A DNA stretch of 64,000 nt from [Leptolyngbya] sp. PCC 7376 (GCF_000316605.1 NC_019683.1:4324036-4388035), one strand, 5' to 3'; numbered from the stretch's first letter, positions 44,915 to 54,244 are shown. A program made the numbers and translations. The notes: generated from the letters alone by a model not told the origin.

Positions 44915-46264
44915 ATGCCAACAATTTTGGAACGATATCAAAAAGCGTTTCCAAAAGACCAAGAGTTAGCACAGCAAGCCAATAAAGTTTTGCCGGATGG
45001 CATCACTAGTGATGGTCGCTATATGGAACCATTCCCCATCTACATCAAAGAATCAAATGGCAGTAAAAAATGGGGAGTAAGCGGGCAAGAATTTATCGAT
45101 TATCGGGGAGGAAATGGGGCTTTATTGTTAGGCCATAATCCACCAGAGATTGTGGCCGCAGTAACCAAGCAACTCCAACTAGGAACTCACTATAGTGCTT
45201 GTCATCCTTTAGAAATAGAGTGGGCAAATTTAATACAAGAGTTAATTCCATCCGCTGAGAAAGTACGTTTTACAAACTCAGGAACCGAAGCCAATTTACT
45301 CGCAATTAGGCTAGCCCGAACTTATACTGGCAAAAATAAGATTCTTCGATTTTTAGGGCATTATCATGGCTGGCAAGATTCTGTAATCTTAGGGGCTGGA
45401 GAAGGAGAAAATACTCCTTCTGGTATTCCTTCATATATCGCTAGCCAGACAATTGCTTGTCCTCCCAATGATCTGGATATAGTAGAAAAATATCTACGGG
45501 AAGATCCCGATATTGCATGCATCATTTTAGAACCAACAGGAGGATGTTCTGGAGTTGTTCCGATAACAGGCCAGTTTCTAGCTCAATTAAGAGAACTCAC
45601 ACTACATTACGGTGTTGTTCTAATTTTTGATGAGATTATTACTGGTTTTCGAGTACATCCTGGTGGTGCCCAAACTTACCATCAGATCACGCCAGATCTA
45701 ACAACACTAGCAAAAGTTGTCGCTGGAGGATTACCTGGTGGTGCTGTTGCTGGGAGGCAGGAAATTCTAAATTTAATCTCTAAAAAAGTACAGAAAAAAA
45801 CACTTAAAAGTACAAAAGTTTCTCATCTAGGGACATTTAATGCTAATCCAGTTTCTGCTTCAGCAGGGATTGCAATGCTAACAGCAATAAAAACGAGAAA
45901 ACCTCACAAGCACATTAATGAATTAGCAAACTATTTTCGTCAACAACTCAATCAAATTATTGATGATAATCATCTAGATTGGGTTGTGTATGGTGAATTT
46001 TCTTGTCTCAAATTTTTAATTGGTCATGGGTTGAAAGGATTAAAAACCGCTGATTTTAATCCCCATACATTGGATTATCGAAAATTAATGTACCGTGGCA
46101 ATCCTTATTTACGTCAATATTTACGTTTAGGTTTATTGCTTAATGGAATTGATATTTCTCTAAGCAGTGTGATTATGGCAGCACATTCAACCAAAGATAT
46201 AGACCAAACAGTTACTGCATTTTCTCAGACAATTGCATGGTTAAAAACTGAAAACTTAATTTAA
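44915..46264 (+). CDS. Class III PLP aminotransferase, glutamate-1-semialdehyde-aminomutase-like
   Basis: 449 aa. PLP-site parts are all present: FTNSGTEANLLAIRLAR (phosphate), HYHGWQDS (ring stacking), LIFDEIITGFR with Asp239, and the Schiff-base lysine Lys267 in LTTLAKVVAGGLPGG. The N-terminus LPDGITSDGRYMEPFPIYI differs from true HemL (which is a housekeeping gene), so it is a paralogue adapted to the cluster. It probably transaminates or moves an amino group on the pathway intermediate. The start follows CGGAG. Confidence 0.88.
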   Translation: MPTILERYQKAFPKDQELAQQANKVLPDGITSDGRYMEPFPIYIKESNGSKKWGVSGQEFIDYRGGNGALLLGHNPPEIVAAVTKQLQLGTHYSACHPLEIEWANLIQELIPSAEKVRFTNSGTEANLLAIRLARTYTGKNKILRFLGHYHGWQDSVILGAGEGENTPSGIPSYIASQTIACPPNDLDIVEKYLREDPDIACIILEPTGGCSGVVPITGQFLAQLRELTLHYGVVLIFDEIITGFRVHPGGAQTYHQITPDLTTLAKVVAGGLPGGAVAGRQEILNLISKKVQKKTLKSTKVSHLGTFNANPVSASAGIAMLTAIKTRKPHKHINELANYFRQQLNQIIDDNHLDWVVYGEFSCLKFLIGHGLKGLKTADFNPHTLDYRKLMYRGNPYLRQYLRLGLLLNGIDISLSSVIMAAHSTKDIDQTVTAFSQTIAWLKTENLI

Positions 46265-46291
46265 ACTAACTTTTCAAAAAGGTAAAAAAAA

Positions 46292-47083
46292 ATGGCTCAA
46301 GATATTTTTCCTCAAGTTCCAGATCGACCAATTCTATACGATTGGCTATATCGGAAAACAGACAAAGATGTTGATATGTACTGCCAATTAACTGAAGGTC
46401 ATTCTGAAATCTTAGAATGTGCTGTCGGTACAGGAAGATTGGCAATTCCTCTTGCTGAAAAAGGAAGGATTGTACATGGTATTGATTACTCAGCTGCAAT
46501 GCTGCAGAAATTTCGAGATAAGCTCCCAAGCCTATCAGAAGAAACTCGCGATCGCATTCATCTATATCACGAAGATATGCGAGATTTCAACTTAAATAAA
46601 AAGTTTAGTTTTGTCTTTATTCCCTTTGCCAGCTTTGTTTACCTTCTATCCATTCAAGATCAGAAGTCATGCTTGAATGCTTTGCGTAATCATCTTGCTG
46701 ATGGTGGAACATTGGTGATTGACTTGCCCACATGGGTAGAAGCAAAGGATGAAAAATGGTTAGACAATGACGTCGCTGTGATGAAGGTAAAACAAGGAAT
46801 CAATCCAGAAACTGGTAATACCACGGAAATGTGGAGTACTTTTCGGTTTGATCACTCGACCCAAATTATGGAGCAAGATCGGCATTATAAAATCTATGAT
46901 CAGGAAGGCTTGCTAGAAAGAGAGCAAGCTGTTTTATGGCGCAGTCGCTTCTTCTTCCTCGGAGAGTTTCAATTATTATTGGAAACTTGCGGATTGAAAG
47001 TTACTGATATTTATGGGGATTTTGCATTTGGCCCTTATCAATCTGATAGTGAAGTTGCTGTAGTGCTTATCAAAGCTGCTTAG
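46292..47083 (+). CDS. Class I SAM-dependent methyltransferase (second of two)
   Basis: 263 aa. The SAM motif is ILECAVGTGRLAIPLAEKG, a form with CAVGTGR common in small-molecule methyltransferases. IVHGIDYSAAMLQKFRDK, HEDMRDFNLNKKFSFVFIPF and LADGGTLVIDLP follow. It is the last gene of the run, 28 nt after the aminotransferase, and is followed by a strong terminator. Confidence 0.87.
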   Translation: MAQDIFPQVPDRPILYDWLYRKTDKDVDMYCQLTEGHSEILECAVGTGRLAIPLAEKGRIVHGIDYSAAMLQKFRDKLPSLSEETRDRIHLYHEDMRDFNLNKKFSFVFIPFASFVYLLSIQDQKSCLNALRNHLADGGTLVIDLPTWVEAKDEKWLDNDVAVMKVKQGINPETGNTTEMWSTFRFDHSTQIMEQDRHYKIYDQEGLLEREQAVLWRSRFFFLGEFQLLLETCGLKVTDIYGDFAFGPYQSDSEVAVVLIKAA

Positions 47084-47123
47084 GCATTCTCTTCTTCAAA
47101 GTAAATAAATCTAAATTTGCGAT

Positions 47124-47160
47124 AAAAAAAGATCCTTAGATATTCTAAGGATCTTTTTTC
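47124..47160. terminator. Bidirectional terminator after the cluster
   Basis: AAAAAAGATCCTTAGA / TCTAAGGATCTTTTTT forms a perfect stem with a 3-nt loop (TAT) and A/T tails on both sides. It lies between the convergent methyltransferase and mscS genes. Confidence 0.92.
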
Positions 47161-47207
47161 TTGAGAAGCAAGAATTAGATGCTTCTATTCAGCGAAATAT
47201 TCTCGCT

Positions 47208-49094
47208 TTATTCCGCTGGGGGAATCATTTGTGAAGGGTTTAGAGTTTCGCTATTTGTTGTGCCTGATGAGAGTTGCTGGATGCGAATATCTTGGATTGG
47301 AGTCGTGAGCTCAATATTTAATTCATCCAGTCGTTTCTGTAATTTAAGAAGCATCACAATATACATCTCCCAATATTCTTCTGTTTTGGTCCAAGAGCCT
47401 AAAGTAATTGAGACATGGGAATCAAAATGTGAGTTATAGGGGAACCAATAGTGCCGTTCAACTCGAGGTTCATCAGATGCTATCTCAAACCACATGTTCT
47501 TGACTTTCTCTAAGTCGTCAACGAATTTAACATTGATGTTCAATGTTAATTTTCGCATGTCACTATGGGTATGGTTGACGATATTTCCTCCCCAAACAGT
47601 GTTATTTGGGATTGTGATGATACTTCCATCGAAGCCTTGTAGTTTGGTGTTGGCTAGGGTGATTGATCGAACAAAAGCCCAATAGCCAGCAACTTGAATT
47701 TCATCTCCTACATCGAAAGGCTTAGTTGTCAGGAGTAATAAGCCACTGGCAAAGTTACCAAGGTTGCTTTGTAAGGCAAAAGCTAAGATGAAACTTGCCC
47801 CCCCTACTAAAGCAAGTACTGGTCCTAAACTGACTTCTAAAGCAGTTAAGCCCAGAAGGATACCCAAGACAATCCCCCCTCGTTTGACAGTCATTACAGA
47901 GAACTCTCTTAATAGGTTGGAAGTGTTCCCAAACTTTTTAAGGGATTTATCCAAAGCTACTGCGAGGGCTTGGGTAATTGCGACAGAAATAGCCAATACC
48001 ACCAAGAAAACTGCAATGTTTTTAGCCCAGCGCAGACCTCCTTCTTCAGAGGCAAGCCAGCCCTGAATTCTGACTCCTAAGCCAGATGTATCGGTTACGT
48101 CAATCTCTAAAGTGCTAACTGCTTTGATATAGGTGCGATAAGAAGTGGAATCTCCGCCTTTGGCATCCATTTCATCAAGGACAACTTCTAAGCGATCAGC
48201 GATCGCCGTTTGTTCTTCTTGAAGCTCAGTAACCCCTTTAACTAGCTCTTGTTTTAACTCAGCTTCTTCTTCGGCTGAGTCTTCAATATCTTCAGCAATT
48301 TCCTGAAGGATTTCTTCCTCTTCCTCGAGTTTTGCATCGTCTTGCAAAAGCTCAGCTTCGTCTTTTTCTTCCTCAGCTATCTCATCTAGTGTTTCTTGAG
48401 CTTCACCCAGAGTCTCTAAAGATTCCTTATCAACTTCAATCGCTTCACTGTTATCGTCGGATGGAGGAGGAGTTTCACCAGATTCTTCGGCTTCTTTCTC
48501 TTCTACAATTTCTTCCGCTTTTTCAATCGCTTTTTGGCTAGCTTCATCTTCTTGTAATTCCTCTTGGGCTTCAATAACTTCCGTTACTGCAGCTCTCGCT
48601 TCAGCTAGCGCGGCTTCAGCCTCCTCTACTTTCTTGATGGCATTATCATACTCAGGGGTACCAACTTCGGCATTCTCTTTAGCTTGCTGTGCTTGCTCCA
48701 AAAGTTTCTCCGCCGTCTCGATTGATTCGACAGCTTCTTCTTTGGTATCGGTAATTTCATTCCGCCGTTTAATAGCGATCTCTGCGTCTGCTTTTTCTTG
48801 AACTTTAGCTTTGAGCAACATTAGCCAAGCAGCAGCTTCGACTTCTAACTCTTCGAGAAGCAAAGGCTGTACTAAAAATTTGAGCTGATCCAGAGGAATT
48901 TCAGAATTTTCAGCAGTTATCGCTTGCTCTGTTTCCGGTTCTCCTACAATCGTAGTGGTCAGAGGAGTTGCTCCAACTTCTTCTTCTTGAGCTTTCAACG
49001 GCAAACCGAGGCAAAAAGAGCTCACCATAATACTCGTGGCGATTATAACCTTAAGCTTTTGCTTGAGTGTTGATTGCTGTTTGGCAAACTTCAT
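47208..49094 (-). CDS. MscS-family mechanosensitive channel with long acidic coiled coil
   Basis: 628 aa. A signal peptide (IIATSIMVSSFCLGLPLKAQ) is followed by about 280 residues of Glu/Ala-rich coiled coil (VEEAEAALAEARAAVTEVIE, ELLQDDAKLEEEEEILQEIA). Then come membrane helices (AKNIAVFLVVLAISVAITQA; GGIVLGILLGLTALEVSLGP) and the MscS pore and beta domain (FILAFALQSNLGNFASGLLL, PFDVGDEIQVAGYWAFV, ITIPNNTVWGGNIVNHT). The pore helix and beta domain are intact. The periplasmic coil is much larger than in the short MscS. It senses membrane tension during osmotic downshock. Confidence 0.88.
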   Translation of the reverse strand: MKFAKQQSTLKQKLKVIIATSIMVSSFCLGLPLKAQEEEVGATPLTTTIVGEPETEQAITAENSEIPLDQLKFLVQPLLLEELEVEAAAWLMLLKAKVQEKADAEIAIKRRNEITDTKEEAVESIETAEKLLEQAQQAKENAEVGTPEYDNAIKKVEEAEAALAEARAAVTEVIEAQEELQEDEASQKAIEKAEEIVEEKEAEESGETPPPSDDNSEAIEVDKESLETLGEAQETLDEIAEEEKDEAELLQDDAKLEEEEEILQEIAEDIEDSAEEEAELKQELVKGVTELQEEQTAIADRLEVVLDEMDAKGGDSTSYRTYIKAVSTLEIDVTDTSGLGVRIQGWLASEEGGLRWAKNIAVFLVVLAISVAITQALAVALDKSLKKFGNTSNLLREFSVMTVKRGGIVLGILLGLTALEVSLGPVLALVGGASFILAFALQSNLGNFASGLLLLTTKPFDVGDEIQVAGYWAFVRSITLANTKLQGFDGSIITIPNNTVWGGNIVNHTHSDMRKLTLNINVKFVDDLEKVKNMWFEIASDEPRVERHYWFPYNSHFDSHVSITLGSWTKTEEYWEMYIVMLLKLQKRLDELNIELTTPIQDIRIQQLSSGTTNSETLNPSQMIPPAE

Positions 49095-49190
49095 TACCTG
49101 CTTTTTCCTACATTAACCATTTGTGTTTGCTAAGTATGAAGCAGGGAAGAACTATAGTAAACAAACTATTTATAATTGTTAAGCTGAAGG

Positions 49191-49674
49191 GAATTGCCAA
49201 CTTAACTGAAGATATTAGAAATTTAGTCACCATTTTTCTGCAAGAACGGCTGTTTCTGACAACTCTCTATCTGTTGGCTCATTATCTCTCGATATTCTTT
49301 GGCTGGATGCTGGTGTTGATGTGGGTGGAAGTATCCTCGTATCGGTTCAAATGCTGATAAAAATCGTTGGGCATGACCAGAGGACTTGAATCTGCCCATT
49401 CGCCTTTCCCTCACCCTCGTCGGTCGATGGGAATTCTATACTCGATTATTCAAGCCTCTATGCTGTCTATGCTCTACCCCTTTGAGTATGTTCTTTTTAG
49501 CGGCTCCATAACTCTTGAGTTTATCGGTGACTATCACTCTAGGAAATGTGTAGTAGAGCCAGATGCCATGGCAGATTATCTCGCTTGGGTAGCGATGTCT
49601 TTTGTAGAAATGATTCATTGACTCATCTGACAAAGTCCTTGTCGTGAAAACCTTTCACTTAAGTTGATAATGTC
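49191..49674 (-). mobile_element. IS6-family element copy D, internally deleted
   Basis: Both ends survive in decayed form (ATTGCCAACTTAACTGAAG and CTTAAGTTGATAATGTC). The centre is deleted: at about 49544 the DKLKSYGAA region is joined directly to the N-terminal YPSEIICHGIWLYYTF. The shared TAG after LNNRV is present (about 49436). Same orientation as copy C. Confidence 0.82.
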
Positions 49675-49810
49675 ATTGAGGGGAATTATGGAGAAAGAAA
49701 CTTCCGAACAGGCACAATAGTGATTATAGGCCCCGGATGTTAGCCTTATGGATTACTCTTGCTTATATAAGAGGATGTCTGAAAAGTCTGGTTTCAGGCT
49801 AATCGTCTTA

Positions 49811-50284
49811 GAGGATGTTTAAAAAGTCGAATATCAGGCTAATCGCCTCAAGAGCAGACGAAGAGAAGCGATGTAAATCCAAGCTTCTGCACTCTCAGTG
49901 GAACATTCATAATCACGACTCAAACGTCTGCACCAATAGAACCAGCCAAATGTCCTTTCCACCACCCATCGCCTTGGCAGAGGAGTAAAGCCCGTTTGTT
50001 CTTTTGGGCGTAGTACCACCGCCAATATCCAACCGAAGCTATCCATTACCCAGCGCATGAGGTTCGCCCCATGATAGCCTCCATCGACATAGAGTAAATA
50101 GAGGCGCTCTAAATTTAAATCCAGACTTTTGACTCGCTCTAGTAGGAATCGCAATCCTTTGATATCAGAGACGTTAGCAGCTGTAACGATTATCGCTAGG
50201 GGGATTCCCAAGCTATCCACCATCACATGACGTTTGCGTCCTTTGACCCGTTTGTTGCCACACCAACATCCTGATGAATCATTT
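49811..50284 (-). mobile_element. IS5-family element fragment (type b)
   Basis: The right terminus GAGGATGTTTAAAAAGTC is at 49811. The frame (49834 to the truncation) gives the C-terminal catalytic part of an IS5/IS427-type transposase: KGRKRHVMVDSLGIPLAI, LYVDGGYHGANLMRW and PRRWVVERTFGWFYWCRRL. It is cut at 50284 by another IS5-type element. Just before it, at about 49782-49809, a second similar terminus (GAGGATGTCTGAAAAGTC) remains from an earlier copy. Confidence 0.78.
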
Positions 50285-50447
50285 GACCTCTTGCAAAAGG
50301 TTATGGCAATTCAAAATTGTAAAGACCAGCAATGAGATTGAGTCTTAATCCCCATCTCCGACGGCGGTTACGATATCGACTGGATAAGAGGCGGAATCTT
50401 TTGAGCATTCTGAATACCATCTCAATGGTGATTCTTTGAGCTGCTAA

Positions 50448-50579
50448 GAGGATGTCTGAAAAGGGTCTGACCGTAACTTTTGTCGAAATGAGTTGCACGT
50501 AAAAATAAGTACTTCAGGCGATCAACCTGGCGGAATTTACGCAGTATTTATCGAACATAAAGACTTTTCAGACATCCTC
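50448..50579. mobile_element. 132-bp MITE, copy 2
   Basis: Same length and nearly the same sequence as 8252-8383, in the opposite orientation. TAA is present on both sides (50445-50447, 50580-50582). It sits inside the IS5-type transposase gene between GESAL and AAQRITIEM. Confidence 0.92.
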
Positions 50580-51161
50580 TAAGAGCTGATTCTCCTGTTT
50601 CTGTTCCCGCAGTCAACTCTCCTCCTCGGCTTCTTGTGAGGAGTGTGACTCCGCTGATGTCGCTTGTGTATACCTTGATATCCAGTGTCGGCAAGGCAGA
50701 GTTGTCCCTGCTGAAAATGCACTCTACTCTTTTTGAGTAGTTTGAAGTCATGGGTGCTACCTTTCTCACAGTCACAACAGATAATCTGTGCCCACTGCCA
50801 AGCAATAACTATTTGAGCTTTAAGAGAATGATGCTTCTTTTTCCCTGAGTAGTAAAGACGTTGTTTTTTGCGGCTTTTCAATCGCCTGTTCTGTGGCATC
50901 CATCACCACTACTGTTAGAGATAACTCTTCTGAACCATGGAGCTGTTTCATGCCGGGTAAGTGGCAATCGGTTTCTTTGATGAGTGTATTCTCTGTTTTT
51001 TTGCACCATGCGACAAACTGTTGATTCATGAATGCCCCATGATTGAGCGATAGGAAAATAAGTGCGATATTCCCTCAGATATTCCAAGATGAGGAGTAAC
51101 TGATTTTCCAGGGATAAAATACTGGGACGACCAGGTTTTTGCTTTGCTTTAGCTTCTGCTA

Positions 51162-52108
51162 TAGCAGCGAAGGAGAAGGTTAGGACATAGAACAGAAGGC
51201 TATTCTGATGGCATCGAACAAATCCTCAGTCTTCTTGATGAGCTTACTTACCTCCTTCTTTAACCTCCCCCAAAACTTCTCTATCTTGTTCAGGTGTGGT
51301 GAGTAGGGTGGCAAAAATATCACTTCACATCCTGCCTTCGCCACCAATGTTTGTATTCTTTCCTTTGGATGAACACTGGCATTATCCAGAATAATAATTT
51401 GACCCGGAATCAACTCTGGCACTAAGCAATCCTCTACCCATTGGCAAACTAAGGCGCTGTTGGCATAGCCCTCAAATACCATCGGTGCTATCTGCTCTCC
51501 CTCTCGCCATCCTCCAATCACGCTAACTCGTTCTGTACGATGACCTAACTTCTCTGCGATAAACCTCTCTGACTTATGGCAGTAGCCATACCCATAATCT
51601 AAGGTATTATCAAATCCACTTTCATCGATATATACGAGTCGTTCTTGGACATACTGCTTCAGTTGTGCCACAAATGCTTTTTCTAATTCTTTATCTCTCT
51701 CTTGATATCGATAGGTCTTTTTTTTCGAGTAAATTCAATTTTCCGTAGAGCTTCACGTCTGGATGCATCACTAATAGACTCTGGCCATTTCTCCGCCATT
51801 TCCTTCTGGGTTAGATGCCCATATTCCTCTGCAAAAGCACGAAAAGCATCTAGATCATTAATCTTCGGTTGAGGGCCTCGACGGTAATCTGTCTTCGGAG
51901 CGACTGAACCGATTTTCTCTCGTCGTTTCAGCCACAGGTCTAGCGTATTTCGGCTAATACCAAAGAAGCGACAGATATCACTTTTTCGTTCACCTTTATC
52001 GAAGGCGGCAACAGCTTTTAGGCGTAAATCAAGACTATGGGGAGCAGGCATGGCATCTATGTTTATTGCTTCTATCCTATTCTGTCTTAACCCACTCCTT
52101 GCCTGCTA
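51162..52108 (-). mobile_element. IS630-family element type b, complete, 947 bp
   Basis: Nearly identical to the copy at 36255-37201. TA is duplicated at 51160-51161 and 52109-52110. It interrupts the IS5-type transposase after FNRLVEVL. The near-identity of the two copies points to recent movement. Confidence 0.92.
51180..52051 (-). CDS. IS630-family transposase, two frames (second copy)
   Basis: The HTH frame is 52051-51683 and the DDE frame runs to 51180, joined at the same A8 slip site as in the other complete copy. The only amino-acid difference I noticed between the two copies is AEKYGHL versus AEEYGHL in the first frame. Confidence 0.85.
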
Positions 52109-52272
52109 TAGGACCTCTACCAGACGATTGAAGGTCTGAAGTTTAACTCCACAGGCTCTCCTGAATTGTTCTGGAGATAAATGTTGGAGCTGTTCGTAAG
52201 TTGGCATTTTTATCGCTATGACTCTGTTACTTTCCTCTTTTTTACCTACTCTCACCCCTTTTGCAAGAGGTC

Positions 52273-52792
52273 AAAAGAACCAACCCACAGAGGTTTCACC
52301 TCGAGCGGCATGACCATCAAAAACGCGATGTTGAGAGATGCGGCGATTGTGACAAACCTTGATACTGGTGGCATCAATGAAACTGATTCCTGTGCATTGG
52401 CCATAACAGTGGCGCCAATAGATGCACAGCGGTACTAATGTAGAAGGCATCCATTCCACAAAACGTTGGTAACTCACGGCTCTGGGAAAAGCTCCTCGCC
52501 AATGATGACGCACATTGATGAGATAGAAATACTTGAAGTTACGATAATGAGATTGATGAAAAGCAATCAATATCGTCATTATCTCGCTTAAACTCAAGCT
52601 TCTTGAGCGACGTCGCCGCCGTTGTTTCGAGGCCAGCAGCTGTTGTTGCCATTGAGGTTCAAAGACTTGGCAGAAATCATCAACAGCACAAAACAAAGGC
52701 TCTAGACTGGTCATGGGAGAAGGTGGTGGGCTGTTTATCAACTTCCACAATATGCACTTTCTCCTTTTTCTTCATTATCCCGAACTCACGTT
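52273..52792 (-). mobile_element. IS982 5' half, cut by IS5-type element
   Basis: The terminus TTATCCCGAACTCACGTT is at 52792. The transposase runs from the start region [20 protein letters not shown] to [11 protein letters not shown] and stops at 52273 where the IS5 end begins. The remaining half of this particular copy is absent. It faces the 3' half at 52798. Confidence 0.82.
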
Positions 52793-52797
52793 ACCTA

Positions 52798-53385
52798 AAG
52801 CACTGTTATGGTCAATGCACAGGTATTCGTTTCATTGATGCCACCAGTATCAAGGTTTGTCACAATCGCCGCATCTCTCAACATCGCGTTTTTGATGGTC
52901 ATGCCGCTCGAGGTAAAACCTCTGTGGGTTGGTTCTTTGGTTTCAAACTACATCTGGTTATCAATGATCGTGGAGAATTACTCAATGTGAAAGTCACACC
53001 CGGCAACACTGATGATAGAAAGCCTGTGGTAGAGCTATTGAAAGAGTTATCGGGAAAAGTCTTTGCTGATAAAGGTTACGTCTCTCAACCTCTGGCACAG
53101 TATTTACAAGAAGAATATGATGTGACGCTTCTAGCTAAGCCTCGTCGCAATATGAAGAATCACCTGATGCTTTGGCGTGACAAAGTTCTGGCTCGTAAGC
53201 GAGCTTTGATTGAAACAGTCATTGACCAACTGAAGAATATTTCTCAGATTGAACATTCCCGCCACCGCAGTCCTGCCAACTTTTGTGTCAACTTGCTGTG
53301 TTGTCTCATTGCCTATTCTCATCAGCCCAAGAAACCTTCTCTAAAACTTGATTAGAACCTTTATTCCTTATCCCGAACTCACGTT
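52798..53385 (+). mobile_element. IS982 3' half, opposite orientation
   Basis: It begins inside the gene ([20 protein letters not shown]) and continues intact through VFADKGYVSQPLAQYL and KRALIETVIDQLKN to a stop at 53355, with the terminus TTATCCCGAACTCACGTT at 53385. The first block carries Arg where the other copies have Ser (GIRFIDA). No start codon belongs to it. Confidence 0.82.
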
Positions 53386-53413
53386 AATCTCATTGCTGGT
53401 CTTTACAATTTTG

Positions 53414-54208
53414 GAGAGTTTCAAGAGAGTAATGTTAAACGCCAATTGCGCAGTAGCTCAATACTTCCATTCACTCTAAATTTCGCAAACAGTGCCATGC
53501 TCAAGTCCACCATGTGTTTTGATTTAGAGACGACCTTCGTCCTGCGATGAAACCGAGCAAACCAATGGCGATTGTCTGAGTTGTTTCTCTCAATTGCTAT
53601 TGTCTCTTTCTTGCTAATGACATGAAAAGCATCTGGGTGATTCTCTAATAGCTGTTGATAGGGTTTCCAATTATCGGTGCAATAGACAGTGATTTGCCAT
53701 TGCGAGAACCGCTCTAGTAAATGACCTAAAGTTCGACTATCACGACTTCCCAATTCCCAGTCAATGAGTCGCCCAGTATTACGGTCATATGCTTTCCAGA
53801 CCCAAAGTTTGTTTTTTTCTCTTGGATAAAATGCCATAGCTCATCTAGCTCCACCACGACAGCAGACTCAGGAGTGGGCTTTTCATAATTGGCTTCACCG
53901 AAATCTCTTACCCAATTGAGCACTGATTGAGCTGATACACCGAGAATCTTGGCTGTCGCATTCATTGACATACCACTCATATACATCAATACAGCTTCTA
54001 ATTTCATCCAGAGAGGCTTGCCCCGCTCTTTAGAAAAGCTTGTAAATTGATAATTGCACTGCTTACACTTAAATCGTTGACGATTTTTAGCGAATCCACT
54101 TTTGATGATGTCTTGAGCATTACATTGGGGACAGTGAATTGTCATAGCGAGACTTCCAAGGAAACGACTCACTCCATTTTGCTATAGCATTACTTACTTG
54201 AAACTCTC
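53414..54208 (-). mobile_element. IS1-family insertion sequence, complete, 795 bp, with 8-bp target duplication
   Basis: CAATTTTG is directly repeated at 53406-53413 and 54209-54216. The element is nearly identical to 6954-7748. The restored target matches the other IS5-type copy at 50307-50335, which proves the insertion. Confidence 0.93.
53421..54145 (-). CDS. IS1-family transposase, two frames (second copy)
   Basis: The first frame starts at ATG 54145 (TIHCPQCNAQDIIKSGF) and ends at 53726; the second frame carries WKAYDRNTGRLIDWELG to 53421. The A7C shift site is the same as in the other copy. Small differences (RDFGEANY, ERFSQWQ, FHVISKK) are the only changes noticed. Confidence 0.85.
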
Positions 54209-54244
54209 CAATTTTGAATTGCTATAACCTTTTGCAAGAGGTCA

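Larger units (their letters stand above)
50301..52207 (-). pseudogene. IS5-type transposase, broken
   Basis: The pieces read in order from ATG 52207: MPTYEQLQHLSPEQFRRACG, [IS630], KQKPGRPSILSLENQLLLIL, SWGIHESTVCRMVQK, then a frame change, VVMDATEQAIEKPQK (first Asp), HSLKAQIVIAWQWAQIICCD, LCLADTGYQGIHKRHQ, another frame change, [MITE], AAQRITIEMVFRMLKRFRLL (last Glu). Besides the insertions there are at least two frameshifts, so it is long inactive. Confidence 0.8.
50285..52272 (-). mobile_element. IS5-family element (type a) with two nested insertions
   Basis: The ends GACCTCTTGCAAAAGG and CCTTTTGCAAGAGGTC are perfect inverted repeats. Removing the MITE (50448-50579) and the IS630 (51162-52108), each with one target copy, leaves about 904 bp, a normal size for this group. 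The 3' end of a further copy is at 53386-54243. Confidence 0.85.
53386..54243 (+). mobile_element. IS5-type (a) 3' end split by an IS1 copy
   Basis: Removing the IS1 at 53414-54208 and one CAATTTTG joins AATCTCATTGCTGGTCTTTA to AATTGCTATAACC and the terminus CCTTTTGCAAGAGGTC. This is the last 60 or so bp of the same element as at 50285, including codons for LNLIAGLYNFE. Confidence 0.85.

Noticed and set aside
38336-47083. Guanitoxin-type cluster
   Set aside because: A dioxygenase, aminotransferase, kinase-like protein and methyltransferases recall it loosely, but the cyclase, aldolase and membrane hydroxylase expected for that pathway are not present.
42671-47083. Aminotransferase as housekeeping HemL and methyltransferase as UbiE
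   Set aside because: The N-terminal region and the cluster setting differ from HemL, and neither methyltransferase carries the UbiE motifs.
48100-48900. Plus-strand frames opposite the mscS coiled coil
   Set aside because: They are shadows of the Glu-rich repeats on the other strand, with no start sites or domains.
49436-49633. 65-codon frame as a gene
   Set aside because: It is a fusion of two IS6 transposase pieces across an internal deletion.
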